64,000 nucleotides of DNA from Solimonas sp. K1W22B-7 (GTDB taxonomy: Bacteria > Pseudomonadota > Gammaproteobacteria > Nevskiales > Nevskiaceae): contig NZ_CP031704.1 of NCBI RefSeq assembly GCF_003428335.1, positions 1,860,001 through 1,924,000 of the forward strand. The letters are read 5' to 3'. Each line of letters begins with the position of its first letter. Position 1 is the stretch's first letter. Below the pieces are notes generated by a model, which was not told the DNA's origin, ran no database searches, and was given only the letters and a program-made list of their open reading frames with translations. Below are positions 1 through 8,759 of this stretch, one piece after another. The position numbers and the translations under genes were made by a program.

Positions 1-980
1 ACGTGCCGGGTGCCGAGATCAAGAACATCCTGCTGCCGGTGGCGCAGGTGTCGGGGCAGCTCGACATCGGTTCGCGCACCAGCCTGATGGCCTACTACCA
101 CCTGGAGTACAAGCCCACCGAGCTGGATCCGGCAGGCTCGTACTTCTCCACCAGCGACATCGTCGGCCCCGGCCGCGAAGTGCTGCTGTTCGCGCCCGGA
201 GTCGGCATCCCCTACGCGGGAGACAAGGAGCCCAGCGACAACGGCCAGTACGGCGTGGGCATCAAGGTCCAGCTCACCGGTGCCACCGGTGTCGGCCTGT
301 ACCGGCTGCGCTACCACGACACCAACCCGGCCGTGCTGCTGAACATCGCCGAAGTCGCCCCGGGGACCTTCGTCCCCGTGTCGTACAACATCGGTTACTT
401 CGACGGCATCGACATGACGGCGCTCAGCTTCTCGACGCGCCTGGGTCCGACCAACGTGGCGGGTGAAATCAGCTACCGCGAGGGCGTCAACATGCTGGTC
501 AACACCGCGCTCGGCCCCACCGCCAGCCGCGGCGACCTGAGCCAGGTGCTGCTGTCCACGCTGTACACGGTGGCGCCGAACTTCCTGTCGCAGGAAATCG
601 GCCTGGTCGGCGAGGCCGGCTACATCCATGTCGAGGATGTCGAGGGGACGATGGGCAGCACGCAGCTGAGCAACAGCAAGATGGCCTGGGGCTATTCGCT
701 GATCGCGACGCTGAACTACCGCAACGTCCTCCAGGGCTGGGACCTGGCGGTGCCGATCACCTGGGCGCACCTGCCCGAGGGCCGTCCCGCAATGGCCGGT
801 GCTTTCGGCAGCCTCTACGGTGAAGGCGACCGGCGCCTGAGCGTGGCCGGCAACTTCACCTACCTGCAGAACCTGCAGGTGGGCGTCAGCTACAACGCCT
901 ACCTGGGCTCGGCCACGCTGGCCGACCGTCCCTACGCGGATCGCGACTACGTCGCGCTCAACGTCAAGTACAGCTATTGA
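1..980 (+). CDS. DUF1302 family outer membrane protein, C-terminal part
   Basis: The reading frame is open from the window edge, so the 5' end lies outside; about 325 residues are present. The sequence closely parallels the second half of the full-length DUF1302 protein at 25662-27599, sharing the NVPGA, LEYK and FDGI segments, the aromatic-rich beta strands and the YADRDY ending before a C-terminal aromatic residue. That pattern fits an outer membrane beta-barrel. DUF1302 proteins are often found with DUF1329 partners in bacteria degrading hydrophobic compounds, and a DUF1329 gene starts 17 bp downstream. Compared with the paralogue it lacks a long loop (about 75 residues) after the VGPG segment. 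The substrate is unknown; a role in uptake of a hydrophobic compound is inference. Confidence 0.85.
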   Translation, partial: VPGAEIKNILLPVAQVSGQLDIGSRTSLMAYYHLEYKPTELDPAGSYFSTSDIVGPGREVLLFAPGVGIPYAGDKEPSDNGQYGVGIKVQLTGATGVGLYRLRYHDTNPAVLLNIAEVAPGTFVPVSYNIGYFDGIDMTALSFSTRLGPTNVAGEISYREGVNMLVNTALGPTASRGDLSQVLLSTLYTVAPNFLSQEIGLVGEAGYIHVEDVEGTMGSTQLSNSKMAWGYSLIATLNYRNVLQGWDLAVPITWAHLPEGRPAMAGAFGSLYGEGDRRLSVAGNFTYLQNLQVGVSYNAYLGSATLADRPYADRDYVALNVKYSY

Positions 981-997
981 TCGTGAGGAAATTTCAC

Positions 998-2377
998 ATG
1001 GATCACATCATTCTGAATCGGACCCTGGCCCGATTCCTTGCGGCCGGCCTGATCGCCACCGCGATACCGGCGGCCTATGCCAAGGGCACCGCGGAAGAAG
1101 TTGCAGCACTCGGTGGCAAGCTCACCTGCGTCGGCGCCGAAAGCGCCGGCAATGCCGACGGCTCGGTGGCCGCGCATACCGGCAAGTGGAGCGACAGCTA
1201 TCCCGGCTACAACGGCCCCGGCAAGTACAGCCCGGGACCCTATGCCGACGAGAAGCCGCTGTTCACGATCACCTCGCAGAACGCCGGGCAGTACGCGGCG
1301 AGGCTGACCGAGGGGCAGAAGGAGTTGCTCAAGCGCTATCCCCAGTCCTACCGCATCCCGGTGTACGCCAGCCATCGCGACTTCGCCTACGGCACGAAGG
1401 TCTGCGACAGCATCAGGAAGAATGCCGCCAGCGGCGAGGTGCTGCATGAAGGCCTCGGCGTGCAGGCCGTGGCCGGTGCCCCCGCGATTCCGTTCCCCAA
1501 GAGCGGCATCGAGGCACACTGGAGCATGGTCACGCCGCATCGTGCCTCCAGCGAACTGGTCGTATCGGACTCGGCCGTGGTCTACCCCAACGGCAGCAAG
1601 TCCTGGGGCCGGGTGGACTACAAGATCCTGTCGCTGAGCAACGATCCGAAGCAGACGCGCAGCACGCAGGACCAGATCGACTCCTACTTCAAGGTGCGCA
1701 CCCTGTTGCCGGAGCGCCAGAACGGCGAGCTGTTCGTCGGCTGGAATCCCAACGACTACCACAACGACGAGCGCCAGACCTGGTTCTACAGCCCGGGCAC
1801 GCGCCGCGTGCGCCAGGCACCGGAGTTCGGCTACGACACGCCGCAGGGTTCCGGCGGCTTCCGCACGGTGGACGACGATCGTTTGTTCAACGGCTCGCCC
1901 GAGCGCTACGACTGGAAGCTGGTCGGCAAGAAGGAGGTCTACGTTCCGTACAACACCTTCCGGCAGAACGATCCGGCCGTTTCCTACGACACGCTGCTGA
2001 CGCCCAACGCCTTGAATCCCGACTACCAGCGCTACGAGCTGCATCGCGTCTGGGTGCTGGAGGCCACGGTGAAGAAGGGCTACCGGCACGCCTATGCCCG
2101 CCGCACGTTCTACATCGACGAGGACAGCTGGCATGCCCTGTGGGTGGACAACTATGACGGCCGCGGCAGCCTCTGGCGCGCCAGCATGGTGAACTACTTC
2201 TGGGCGCCGGAGATCGGCGGATTCCAGGCCGGCATCGCGGTCTACCACGACCTGACCGCCGGCGCCTATTTCGCCGACCGCCTGGTCAACCAGTCGAAGC
2301 AGTGGTGGCTGCTGAACCAGGGCGGACTGACAGCGGAGATGTTCTCGGAGTCCGCGGCCAAGCGCGCGGGTCACTGA
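998..2377 (+). CDS. DUF1329 family periplasmic/outer-membrane protein
   Basis: This is a 459-residue protein with an N-terminal signal peptide ending near AYA-K at about residue 28. It has the DUF1329 hallmarks: an early AGN-DG segment, the SPERYDWKL block, the YELHRVWV block and an IDEDSW motif near residue 375. DUF1329 proteins have a LolA/LolB-like fold and are thought to handle lipids or hydrophobic ligands in the periplasm. I chose the ATG at 998 because a GTGAGGAA ribosome site precedes it; an upstream TTG at 977 in the same frame would overlap the DUF1302 gene and spoil the signal peptide. It lies 17 bp behind the DUF1302 gene, so the two are probably one operon, and ends before a strong terminator. 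Confidence 0.88.
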   Translation: MDHIILNRTLARFLAAGLIATAIPAAYAKGTAEEVAALGGKLTCVGAESAGNADGSVAAHTGKWSDSYPGYNGPGKYSPGPYADEKPLFTITSQNAGQYAARLTEGQKELLKRYPQSYRIPVYASHRDFAYGTKVCDSIRKNAASGEVLHEGLGVQAVAGAPAIPFPKSGIEAHWSMVTPHRASSELVVSDSAVVYPNGSKSWGRVDYKILSLSNDPKQTRSTQDQIDSYFKVRTLLPERQNGELFVGWNPNDYHNDERQTWFYSPGTRRVRQAPEFGYDTPQGSGGFRTVDDDRLFNGSPERYDWKLVGKKEVYVPYNTFRQNDPAVSYDTLLTPNALNPDYQRYELHRVWVLEATVKKGYRHAYARRTFYIDEDSWHALWVDNYDGRGSLWRASMVNYFWAPEIGGFQAGIAVYHDLTAGAYFADRLVNQSKQWWLLNQGGLTAEMFSESAAKRAGH

Positions 2378-2397
2378 GCGCCAAGAGTGGAAACAAG

Positions 2398-2427
2398 AGG
2401 GGCGGCCAATGGCCGCCCCTTTTTTTG
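2398..2427 (+). terminator. Rho-independent terminator after DUF1302-DUF1329
   Basis: A perfect 10-bp stem (AGGGGCGGCC paired with GGCCGCCCCT) with an AAT loop is followed by a run of seven T. It sits 20 bp after the DUF1329 stop codon and closes the DUF1302-DUF1329 transcript. Confidence 0.9.
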
Positions 2428-2465
2428 TTTTCAAAGCCCAACCGTAGCCCGTGACCTCGTGGACT

Positions 2466-2553
2466 AAACTCGGTATTGCCGAAACAAACTCTGTATTTCG
2501 AAGCCAAACTCTGTACGAGATCGAGTCAGGCGGACTTAGAAGTAAACTCGGTC
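2466..2553 (+). mobile_element. Array of AAACTCKGT repeats, possible orphan IS21-type end
   Basis: The decamer AAACTC(G/T)GTA occurs at 2466, 2486 and 2506, spaced exactly 20 bp apart, and again as AAACTCGGTC at 2544 (38 bp further). Regularly spaced short repeats of this kind are typical of the multiple terminal repeats where IS21-family transposases bind. No istA/istB gene and no opposite end were found in the flanks, so if this is an IS end it is an orphan remnant. The gene-free stretch 2428-2808 otherwise holds nothing I can identify. Confidence 0.4.
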
Positions 2554-2808
2554 CGGACTGTTGCAGCGCATAGTGAAGTCGAATGGAGAGGCTACCCAAA
2601 GGCCGAATTCGTTCGGAAGTCTCGGCGAAGGGGGCTACAAAAACGTGAATATGGGGCCTGAATGTCCGGCATGGCCAGGGCGCTGCCTGGCGTAGTCAGG
2701 CCGACGATGGCGGGTACCGCCGAATCTGCGGCGATCCCATTGCCGGGGGAGACAAGCCTCGCGAACTGCTGGTGTGGACCTCCAAGTCCGGTCGCGGCTG
2801 CCGTAGCC

Positions 2809-5106
2809 TCATGGGCAGTTTCCTCCCGCCTGAGCGATAACCCCTTGCAGCGGCAGTGCGCGCGACGACGATCCCACCGCCACGCCGTAGCAGCCGGGCG
2901 CCACGCTCCAGCGCGCGCCGGCCTCGTCCCAGTACGCGAACGAGCGCGCGTCGAGCGCGAAGTGCACGCGCGCCGACTCGCCCGGGGAAAGCTGCACTTT
3001 CTGAAAGCCCTTGAGCTGATGCGGCGGCTGCACGATGCCCGGCGCCGGCTGCGGCAGGCCGAGGTAGAGCTGCGCGACTTCGGCGCCCTCCCGGGTACCG
3101 ATGTTGGCCACCGTGGCGCTGATATCACGGTCGTTCACCTGCAGGTCGGAATAGCGGAAACGCGTGTACGAGAGGCCGTGGCCGAAGGGGAACGCGGGTT
3201 CGAGGCCTTGCGCGTCGTACCAGCGGTAGCCCATCAACACGTCATCGGAGTAGAACACCTGCACGCCGTTGCCGGGGTAACGCAGCAGATCGCCGCCGAC
3301 CGGCGTATCGACTGTGTGCTGAGGGAAAGTGATGGGCAGTTTGCCGGACGGATTCACGTCGCCGAACAGCACGCGCGCCATGGCGGTGCCGCCATCCGCG
3401 CCCGGATACCAGGCTTCGAGAATCGCCGGCACCTGGTCCCGCCATGGCGTGAGCACCTGGCCGCCGGTCTGCATCACCACCATGGTCTTGGGATTGGCTG
3501 CCGCCACCGCTGCGATCAGCGCATCCTGATTGCCGGCGCAGTCGCTCAGCAGGCATTCGGGCGTAAAGCTCAATGCTTCGCCGAGCGGCCCCAGCAGTCC
3601 ACCACAGTCCAGCGACAGGCAGGGCTGGTCGTGACCTTCGGTCATGTGATTGCTGACCGCGACGATAACCACGTCCGCCTCTCGCGCCAGCGCGGCGGCG
3701 GTGCTCGTGCTGGTGCCCGGGTCGTAACGCAGCTCGACGCCAGCCGCCGCGGCGCGCGCCTCCAGGCCCTGACGCAGGGTGGTCGTCTTCAGCGGGATGA
3801 CGAAGGACGAACCTCTACCGGCGTTGTAGCGATCAGCGGCCGCGCCGATCAGCGCGAGCTTCAGGCCCGCGCGCGCCGGCAGCGGCAGCAATTCGCCGTC
3901 GTTCTTCATCAGCACCATGCCCTGCTCGGCGATGCTGCGCGACGCGGCAAAATGCCCTTCGGTGTCGATCCTCGAGATGTCGTCCGGGTAAGCCGCCCGG
4001 TCGAAGACGCCGAAGGCGAAATGCGTCCGCAGGATGTTGCGCACGCGCTTATTGATGGTTTCGTCGCTCACCAGGGCGACCGCGCGCACGGCCTGGACCA
4101 CCAGCGGGCTGTATACCAGCGCCGGCCAGGGTTCGAAGTCCAGGCCAGCGTTGAGCCCCGCCTGCGGGATGTGCACGGCGTTGTAGTCGGCCAGCACATA
4201 GCCCTTGAAGCCCCATTCCTCGCGCAAGACCTGGGTCAGCGTGAAGGGATTCTCGCAGGCCCAGGGCCCGTTCAGGCGGTTGTAGGAACACATGACGGTG
4301 CCTACGCCGCCTTCCTTGACCGCCGCCTCGTAGGACTGGAGATAGATTTCGCGCAGGGCGCGCTCGCTGACCACGACATCGGTCGTGAAACGCCCACCCA
4401 CGGCTCCAGTCAGCGGCGGCAGCGGGAAGCCTTCGGGCGGCACCGACAGCGCGCCATCCTGGTGGTTGCCGACGAAATGCTTGGCGTTGGCGATCACGCC
4501 CTGATCCTGGATGCCGTGCACCAGGGGCGGAGCAAAGGTGCGCGCGAGGAAGGGATCCTCGCCCATGGTCTCCATGTTGCGGCCCCAGAACGGATTGCGC
4601 ACGAGATCAAGATTGGGCGCGAAGACCACGTCGTTGCCGCGACCGCGCGCCTGCTCGCCGATGACGCTGCCGTAGCGATAGGCCAGGCGTGGATCCCAGC
4701 TCGCCGCCAGCGCGATGCCCGCCGGCATCGGAGTGCCACCGGTCGCCTGCGCCACGCCATGCGGGCCATCGGCGTAATAGATCGTCGGAATCCCGAGCCG
4801 CTCGATGCCGAAGCTGGTGCCGGTGTGCCGGGTCTGCGACGGCAGCGGCGTGGTGGCGAACACATCGTCGCCGCCGAGCAGGGAAATCTTCTCCTCCAGC
4901 GTCATTTCCGCCAGCAGCCGATCGGCGCGCGCATCCGCCGACAGCCGGGTATCGCACCAGGGATGCTCGCCGCAGCGCGCCGGGCCGGCCGCGGCGACCG
5001 GCGACGTACCGGCTGCGGCCTGCGGCTGGCTTCTGCCACAGGCCGACAACCCGAGGCCAAGCAGGGCGAGCAGCAGGCCCGCACACAGCTTTGACGGGAC
5101 GTTCAT
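2809..5106 (-). CDS. Glycoside hydrolase family 3 lipoprotein (beta-glucosidase-like)
   Basis: This 765-residue protein would hydrolyse terminal beta-linked sugars. The N-terminus is a lipoprotein signal with lipobox LSAC and Cys23 as the lipidated residue. The N-terminal GH3 barrel shows ERLGIPTIYYADGPHGV (about 102-118), RNMETMGEDP (177-186), KHFVGNHQD (209-217) and the nucleophile context YVLADY with Asp307. The C-terminal sandwich domain and a fibronectin-III-like end (GHGLSYTRFRYSDL) follow, giving the usual full length. The start at 5106 is favoured over an upstream in-frame ATG at 5130: it gives a clean lipoprotein signal and overlaps by ATGA with a short upstream ORF that has a strong ribosome site. 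The exact sugar substrate cannot be read from sequence. Confidence 0.9.
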   Translation of the reverse strand: MNVPSKLCAGLLLALLGLGLSACGRSQPQAAAGTSPVAAAGPARCGEHPWCDTRLSADARADRLLAEMTLEEKISLLGGDDVFATTPLPSQTRHTGTSFGIERLGIPTIYYADGPHGVAQATGGTPMPAGIALAASWDPRLAYRYGSVIGEQARGRGNDVVFAPNLDLVRNPFWGRNMETMGEDPFLARTFAPPLVHGIQDQGVIANAKHFVGNHQDGALSVPPEGFPLPPLTGAVGGRFTTDVVVSERALREIYLQSYEAAVKEGGVGTVMCSYNRLNGPWACENPFTLTQVLREEWGFKGYVLADYNAVHIPQAGLNAGLDFEPWPALVYSPLVVQAVRAVALVSDETINKRVRNILRTHFAFGVFDRAAYPDDISRIDTEGHFAASRSIAEQGMVLMKNDGELLPLPARAGLKLALIGAAADRYNAGRGSSFVIPLKTTTLRQGLEARAAAAGVELRYDPGTSTSTAAALAREADVVIVAVSNHMTEGHDQPCLSLDCGGLLGPLGEALSFTPECLLSDCAGNQDALIAAVAAANPKTMVVMQTGGQVLTPWRDQVPAILEAWYPGADGGTAMARVLFGDVNPSGKLPITFPQHTVDTPVGGDLLRYPGNGVQVFYSDDVLMGYRWYDAQGLEPAFPFGHGLSYTRFRYSDLQVNDRDISATVANIGTREGAEVAQLYLGLPQPAPGIVQPPHQLKGFQKVQLSPGESARVHFALDARSFAYWDEAGARWSVAPGCYGVAVGSSSRALPLQGVIAQAGGNCP

Positions 5107-5201
5107 AGGCGCGCCGCCCTGCAGCAACAACGTGCGCCGCAGAGCAGAGCAGCCGTTTCCATGGCGACGATCGACCCGTAGCGCAGCAATTTCGACATCA
5201 T
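5103..5201 (-). CDS. Possible 32-residue leader ORF coupled to the GH3 gene
   Basis: A short frame begins with two adjacent ATG codons at 5201 and 5198 behind a strong GAGGAGAA site at 5205-5212 (minus strand). It runs 32 codons and stops in TGA overlapping the GH3 ATG (ATGA). The product would be basic and Cys-rich near its end (a GARCCC segment), with no recognisable domain. The GH3 start itself has only a weak site, so translational coupling is a reasonable inference. It could also be a chance ORF. Confidence 0.4.
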   Translation of the reverse strand: MMSKLLRYGSIVAMETAALLCGARCCCRAARL

Positions 5202-5377
5202 CGATTCTCCTCGAATCATGGTGCTCCGCCCAATGGGTGGCACACTTTTTTGCCGACAGCGCAGCCTACGGCTTCGGATTTTTATTCAGCCTTCGAGTAC
5301 TCATAAGGACTGTAGCCGTCCCGTCGCACAGAAGCAGGGTCAGCAAAGGCCAGTAAAGGGCCTTTGTCGGCCAATCT

Positions 5378-5790
5378 GTGAGGCCGCGTCTCCGCAATCG
5401 CAGAGGCTGGTATGCGCCTATCTTTCTACAGGCCGCGATTTCAGCGACCGGCGAGCCCGAACTGGCGCTGAAAGTCGGCAGCAGTATCCAGCCGCGCCAT
5501 ATCGGCTGCTCAGCTACGTGGCGATGAGTTGCGCCACGTTCGGCGACGCCATCGAGCAGATGCAGCGCTATTTGCGCCTCGCCGGTGACATCAGTTCGAC
5601 CCGCCTCGTGACGCGCGGCCGCAGTGTCGATGTTATCTGGCAGTGGTCGCACGGCAGCCCGGTGCCCGACTCGATGCCCAAGCTGCAGCAGGCATCGCGG
5701 ATCACGTTGGCGCGCTGGATCACCGACCGGCGCGGCGCCGGCGTGACCGCGCACTTAGGGACGGAAGGCCGTCACCATTGTTCCGCCGCG
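5378..5790 (+). pseudogene. Frameshifted, truncated AraC-family regulator remnant (PF12625-like N-terminal domain)
   Basis: Two frames together encode the start of an AraC-type regulator with an OruR/ArgR-like N-terminal ligand domain. The first, from a GTG at 5378, reads through FLQAAISATGEPELALKVG and on to PRHIG. The second continues as LLSYVAMSCATFGDAIEQMQ, then a GRSVDVIWQW segment and LARWITDR. Restoring a single C near 5505-5510 would join them. The sequence decays after about 5745 and the C-terminal helix-turn-helix DNA-binding domain is absent. This looks like a dead regulator that may once have controlled the neighbouring thioesterase or GH3 gene. The flanking parts of 5202-5844 hold no other recognisable gene. 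Confidence 0.6.
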
Positions 5791-5844
5791 CAGGCGGCCT
5801 GAAAGCATCGATTGCATCCGGGCTACTTTGCTACACGATTGGAC

Positions 5845-6291
5845 TCACAGCCGCTGCAGCGAGCGGATCTGGTAGATGCCGTGGCTGATCGCGACCACCG
5901 TGCCGTCGGCGGTCTTGATCTCGCCGTCCAGCGTGAACTCCGCTTTCCCCTTGGCATCGGCCTCGGCGCTGATCTCGGCGATGCGCTCCTCGCTGAGCGC
6001 CACCTCGATCGTCACGTCGGCTTTGGCCGGCTTGAGGAAGCGCAGGTTCATTTCCTTGACGATGGGCGCGTAGCGCGTCATGTCGAAGGACGACAGGAAC
6101 AGCGCCCCGCCGGGGATTTCCGCGACCGTGAACAGCGCGCCGGCGTACATGGTGCCGATGTGGTTGCCGTTGCCGGCGAAGGGCACCAGGCACTTGACGT
6201 AGCCGCGACGCAGCTCCACGACTTTCAGCCCGCAGTTGGCGACGAACTTGATGCCTGTTTCCAGGGCTTTCTTGGCGACTTCCAGGTCCAT
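5845..6291 (-). CDS. DUF4442/PaaI-like hotdog thioesterase
   Basis: A 148-residue single-domain protein resembling the YiiD-C/DUF4442 branch of the hotdog thioesterases. Visible features are the central helix region GTMYAGALFTVAEIPGG (about residues 46-62), the following strand MNLRFLKPAKADVTIEV, and a C-terminal DGTVVAISHGIYQIR strand. Members of this fold hydrolyse acyl-CoA or act as acyl-binding proteins; the substrate is not predictable. The ATG at 6291 is preferred because the region upstream of it (to 6324) is not conserved-looking. The gene is isolated, facing away from the metalloprotease terminator region. Confidence 0.75.
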   Translation of the reverse strand: MDLEVAKKALETGIKFVANCGLKVVELRRGYVKCLVPFAGNGNHIGTMYAGALFTVAEIPGGALFLSSFDMTRYAPIVKEMNLRFLKPAKADVTIEVALSEERIAEISAEADAKGKAEFTLDGEIKTADGTVVAISHGIYQIRSLQRL

Positions 6292-6351
6292 TGCGGCGGG
6301 GTTCCGATAGGGGTGATGGACCAAGGATATCGGTATCGATGCCCGGGGCCC

Positions 6352-6379
6352 AAAAAAAGGGCGGGCCGAAGCCCGCCCT
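6352..6379 (-). terminator. Terminator of the metalloprotease gene
   Basis: On the minus strand AGGGCGGGC pairs with GCCCGCCCT around a four-base TTCG loop and is followed by a run of T. It lies 20 bp downstream of the metalloprotease stop. Confidence 0.85.
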
Positions 6380-6398
6380 GGATCAATCGCGGTATGAC

Positions 6399-8759
6399 CT
6401 ACTTCGGCTCGCCCCAGAAGCTGTAGCTGCCGGAGCCGCTGTAGGCGCGGATGCGCCAGCGGTAGGTGCCGCTGGAGGCGTTGTAGCTGATGTTCTCGTT
6501 GGCCGTGTTGCCGGCCGAACTGGCCGCACTGCTCCAGCCCAGCAGGCCCTTGCGTTCCAGCGCAAGGTCGAAGTCCGCGCCCGCCGGACCGCGCAGATAG
6601 CCCTTCAGCGTGCCACCCGACCAGGCGAAGCCGGTACTGGCGGGGGCATAGGCCGTAGCGCCGGCGGCCAGCGAGCCGCTGTACGGGGTGCAGGCGCTGC
6701 AGGGACCGTCCGAGGCGGTGGTGGAGCTGAAGCCGGCACTGACGCCGCCGATGTTCAGCGTGGTGGTCACCGTGCTGCTGGCGCTGGCCGAGGCGCTGTG
6801 CTGCACGCGCAGCGAGGCGCCGTTGGCCACCGTGCCCGCCGCGGTGGTGAAAGCCCCGCCGTTGATGCTGTAGCTGCCGCCGCCGACGCTGACCGGGGCA
6901 GGGGCGCTGAGCCCCGACACGGTGATGGCGCCGGAGGTCTGCAGGCTGCCCTTGGGCGCGTTCGTCACCGCGGTGAAGGCGAAGGCGTCGGGCACCGTGT
7001 CGGCCGTGGTCGAGACGAAGCTGCCGCTGACGCCGCCGATGTTCAGCGTCGTCGTCACCGAAGTGGCATTGGCGCCGGAGGAGACATGCTGGACCCTCAG
7101 CGTGTTGCCGTTGGCCACCGTGCCCGCGGTCGTGACGAAGGCGCCGCCGTTGATGCTGTAGCCGCCGCCGCTGACCGTCACCGGCGCCGGCGCCGCGATG
7201 CCGCTGACGGTGATGCTGCCGGAGGTCAGCGTGACACTGCGGGCGACATTGGCTTGCGCGGCGAAGCTGAAGGCGTCGGGGCGGGTATCCACGCCGCCGG
7301 CGACAGGGTAGCTGCCGGTGATGCGGTACTCGCCGAGGCTGCCGTAGTTGGTGTAGCCGGGCGAGGGATTGCTGTCGCCGGTGCCGTAGACGCGCAGGAA
7401 GTAACGGCCCGCGCCCAGGTTGGTGGCGATGCTGGCGCCGAGGCCTTCGGGGTCATTGGCGCTGGCCACCAGGTTGCCGCCTTCGCCGTAGAGCGACAGC
7501 ACGGCGTCCAGGTCGACATTGGGCGCCGTCTGCGGCACCACGTCGAAGCTCACGCTGCCGCCGGCGGTCTCGAAGGCGAAGTCGTCGCTGTCGCTGGCAC
7601 GGCCGATCAGCCCGGCCTGGTCCGCCACGAAGCTGCCGACGCTGGCGTTGCCGGACAGCGGCGGCAGGCCGGCATAGCCGGCGGCAAAGGCGGCGGGGAA
7701 ATCGTCGGCACGGAACTTCGCGCCGTTGGCGTCGATCAGCGTGACGTCGTCTTCGGTGTTGTTGGCGCCCGGATACTCGCCGCGGCTCCAGTGCGTGACT
7801 TCCTTGTAGTAGCCCGCGCCCATGATCGGGGCCCAGCCGGTCGCACCGCTGCCATGTCCCTGGTAGTAGCTGGCCGTGGCCGTGCCGTCGTGGCTCAGGC
7901 CTAGGTTATGCCCCACCTCGTGGGAGATGGTTTCGGCGATGACCTTGGCGCTGCCCTTGTTGAAGTTCCAGGCCGGCTGGTAGTAGGCATGGGCGCTGTT
8001 GCCGCTGCCGTACTGGTCGAAGGTGCCGACGTAGGCGACGCCGCCGCAGCCGCTGCAGGCGCCGAAGTTGTTGTCGGTGACGACCGCGCGCGTGCCGTAG
8101 AACTCGTCGGCGGCATCGCTGCGGGTGATCGCATCCGCCGGCGGTTCCTCGGTGGTGACGTCGACGTCGAAGGGCGCGTAGTCATTGGCCACCATCTGCC
8201 AGGCCAGCTGGATGTTCTCCAGCTCGGTGTTGCTGAAGTTGGCGTAGTCGCTGTCCTCGCTGTAGGCGCGGGCATTAATCGCGCCGGCCTTCCAGGCCGT
8301 GCCGCTGACGCTGTGACCGTTGAAGTCCAGGTAGATCACGCGCTTGGCGCCGGGCTTGCTGTGCAGCGCAAAGGTGTTGGCCAGCGGAAACGGCGCCTGC
8401 TGCACGGCGGGCGCCGCGGCGGCGCTGCCGGCCTGTGCGGCCTCGACGTAGAACAGGCGGCCGTTGCGGTCGAGCCAGGCGGAGGGATCCGTGCGCAGGA
8501 TGTCGGCCAGGCGCTGCGGGGTCATGCGATACCAGGCCGCCAGTCTGGCCAGGTTGTCGCCCAGGGCCGCCACGGCCTCGGCACCGCGCAGCGGCTGCAG
8601 CAGGTTCAACAGCGGGAACAGCAGGGGCTTGGCCAGCAGCGTCTGCAGCGGCGCGGGGGCGGCCGTGACGGCGGCGGGTACCGCCAGCAGTGCCAGGCAG
8701 GCACCCAGGGCGGTGGCGCCCAGCAGCGAAAGGGCCGGAGTGGCTTTCATGGTTCTCAT
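6399..8759 (-). CDS. Secreted zinc metalloprotease (reprolysin/M12-like) with repeats and pre-peptidase C-terminal domain
   Basis: A 786-residue exported protease. After a signal peptide (about residues 1-34) and a propeptide-like region, the catalytic domain carries the extended zinc motif HEVGHNLGLSH (His280, Glu281, His284, His290), typical of metzincins. A pre-peptidase C-terminal (PPC) type domain follows (SFDVVPQ to EYRITG). Two tandem 96-residue repeats come next, each with the segments PAPV-V-GG-YSINGGAF and TTTLNIGGVS, and then a final PPC-like segment near FDLALERKG. Such C-terminal domains are usually adhesive or aid secretion. A second ATG at 8750 could be the true start. The 288-bp upstream region (8760-9047) has no gene I recognise. 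Confidence 0.85.
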   Translation of the reverse strand: MRTMKATPALSLLGATALGACLALLAVPAAVTAAPAPLQTLLAKPLLFPLLNLLQPLRGAEAVAALGDNLARLAAWYRMTPQRLADILRTDPSAWLDRNGRLFYVEAAQAGSAAAAPAVQQAPFPLANTFALHSKPGAKRVIYLDFNGHSVSGTAWKAGAINARAYSEDSDYANFSNTELENIQLAWQMVANDYAPFDVDVTTEEPPADAITRSDAADEFYGTRAVVTDNNFGACSGCGGVAYVGTFDQYGSGNSAHAYYQPAWNFNKGSAKVIAETISHEVGHNLGLSHDGTATASYYQGHGSGATGWAPIMGAGYYKEVTHWSRGEYPGANNTEDDVTLIDANGAKFRADDFPAAFAAGYAGLPPLSGNASVGSFVADQAGLIGRASDSDDFAFETAGGSVSFDVVPQTAPNVDLDAVLSLYGEGGNLVASANDPEGLGASIATNLGAGRYFLRVYGTGDSNPSPGYTNYGSLGEYRITGSYPVAGGVDTRPDAFSFAAQANVARSVTLTSGSITVSGIAAPAPVTVSGGGYSINGGAFVTTAGTVANGNTLRVQHVSSGANATSVTTTLNIGGVSGSFVSTTADTVPDAFAFTAVTNAPKGSLQTSGAITVSGLSAPAPVSVGGGSYSINGGAFTTAAGTVANGASLRVQHSASASASSTVTTTLNIGGVSAGFSSTTASDGPCSACTPYSGSLAAGATAYAPASTGFAWSGGTLKGYLRGPAGADFDLALERKGLLGWSSAASSAGNTANENISYNASSGTYRWRIRAYSGSGSYSFWGEPK
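6712..7290 (-). repeat. Tandem 288-bp in-gene repeat (two copies)
   Basis: Within the metalloprotease gene two adjacent copies of a 96-codon unit lie in frame; the shared GACGCCGCCGATGTTCAGCG sequence recurs at 6741 and 7029, a period of 288 bp. Each encodes a YSINGGAF-containing beta-rich module. Confidence 0.75.

Noticed and set aside
2476..2661. Short plus-strand frame in the gap after the first DUF1329 gene
   Set aside because: It overlaps the AAACTC repeat array, has no ribosome site and shows no domain.
2662..5094. Long plus-strand open frame opposite the GH3 gene
   Set aside because: The minus-strand GH3 protein has full-length family motifs and a lipoprotein signal; this frame has neither.
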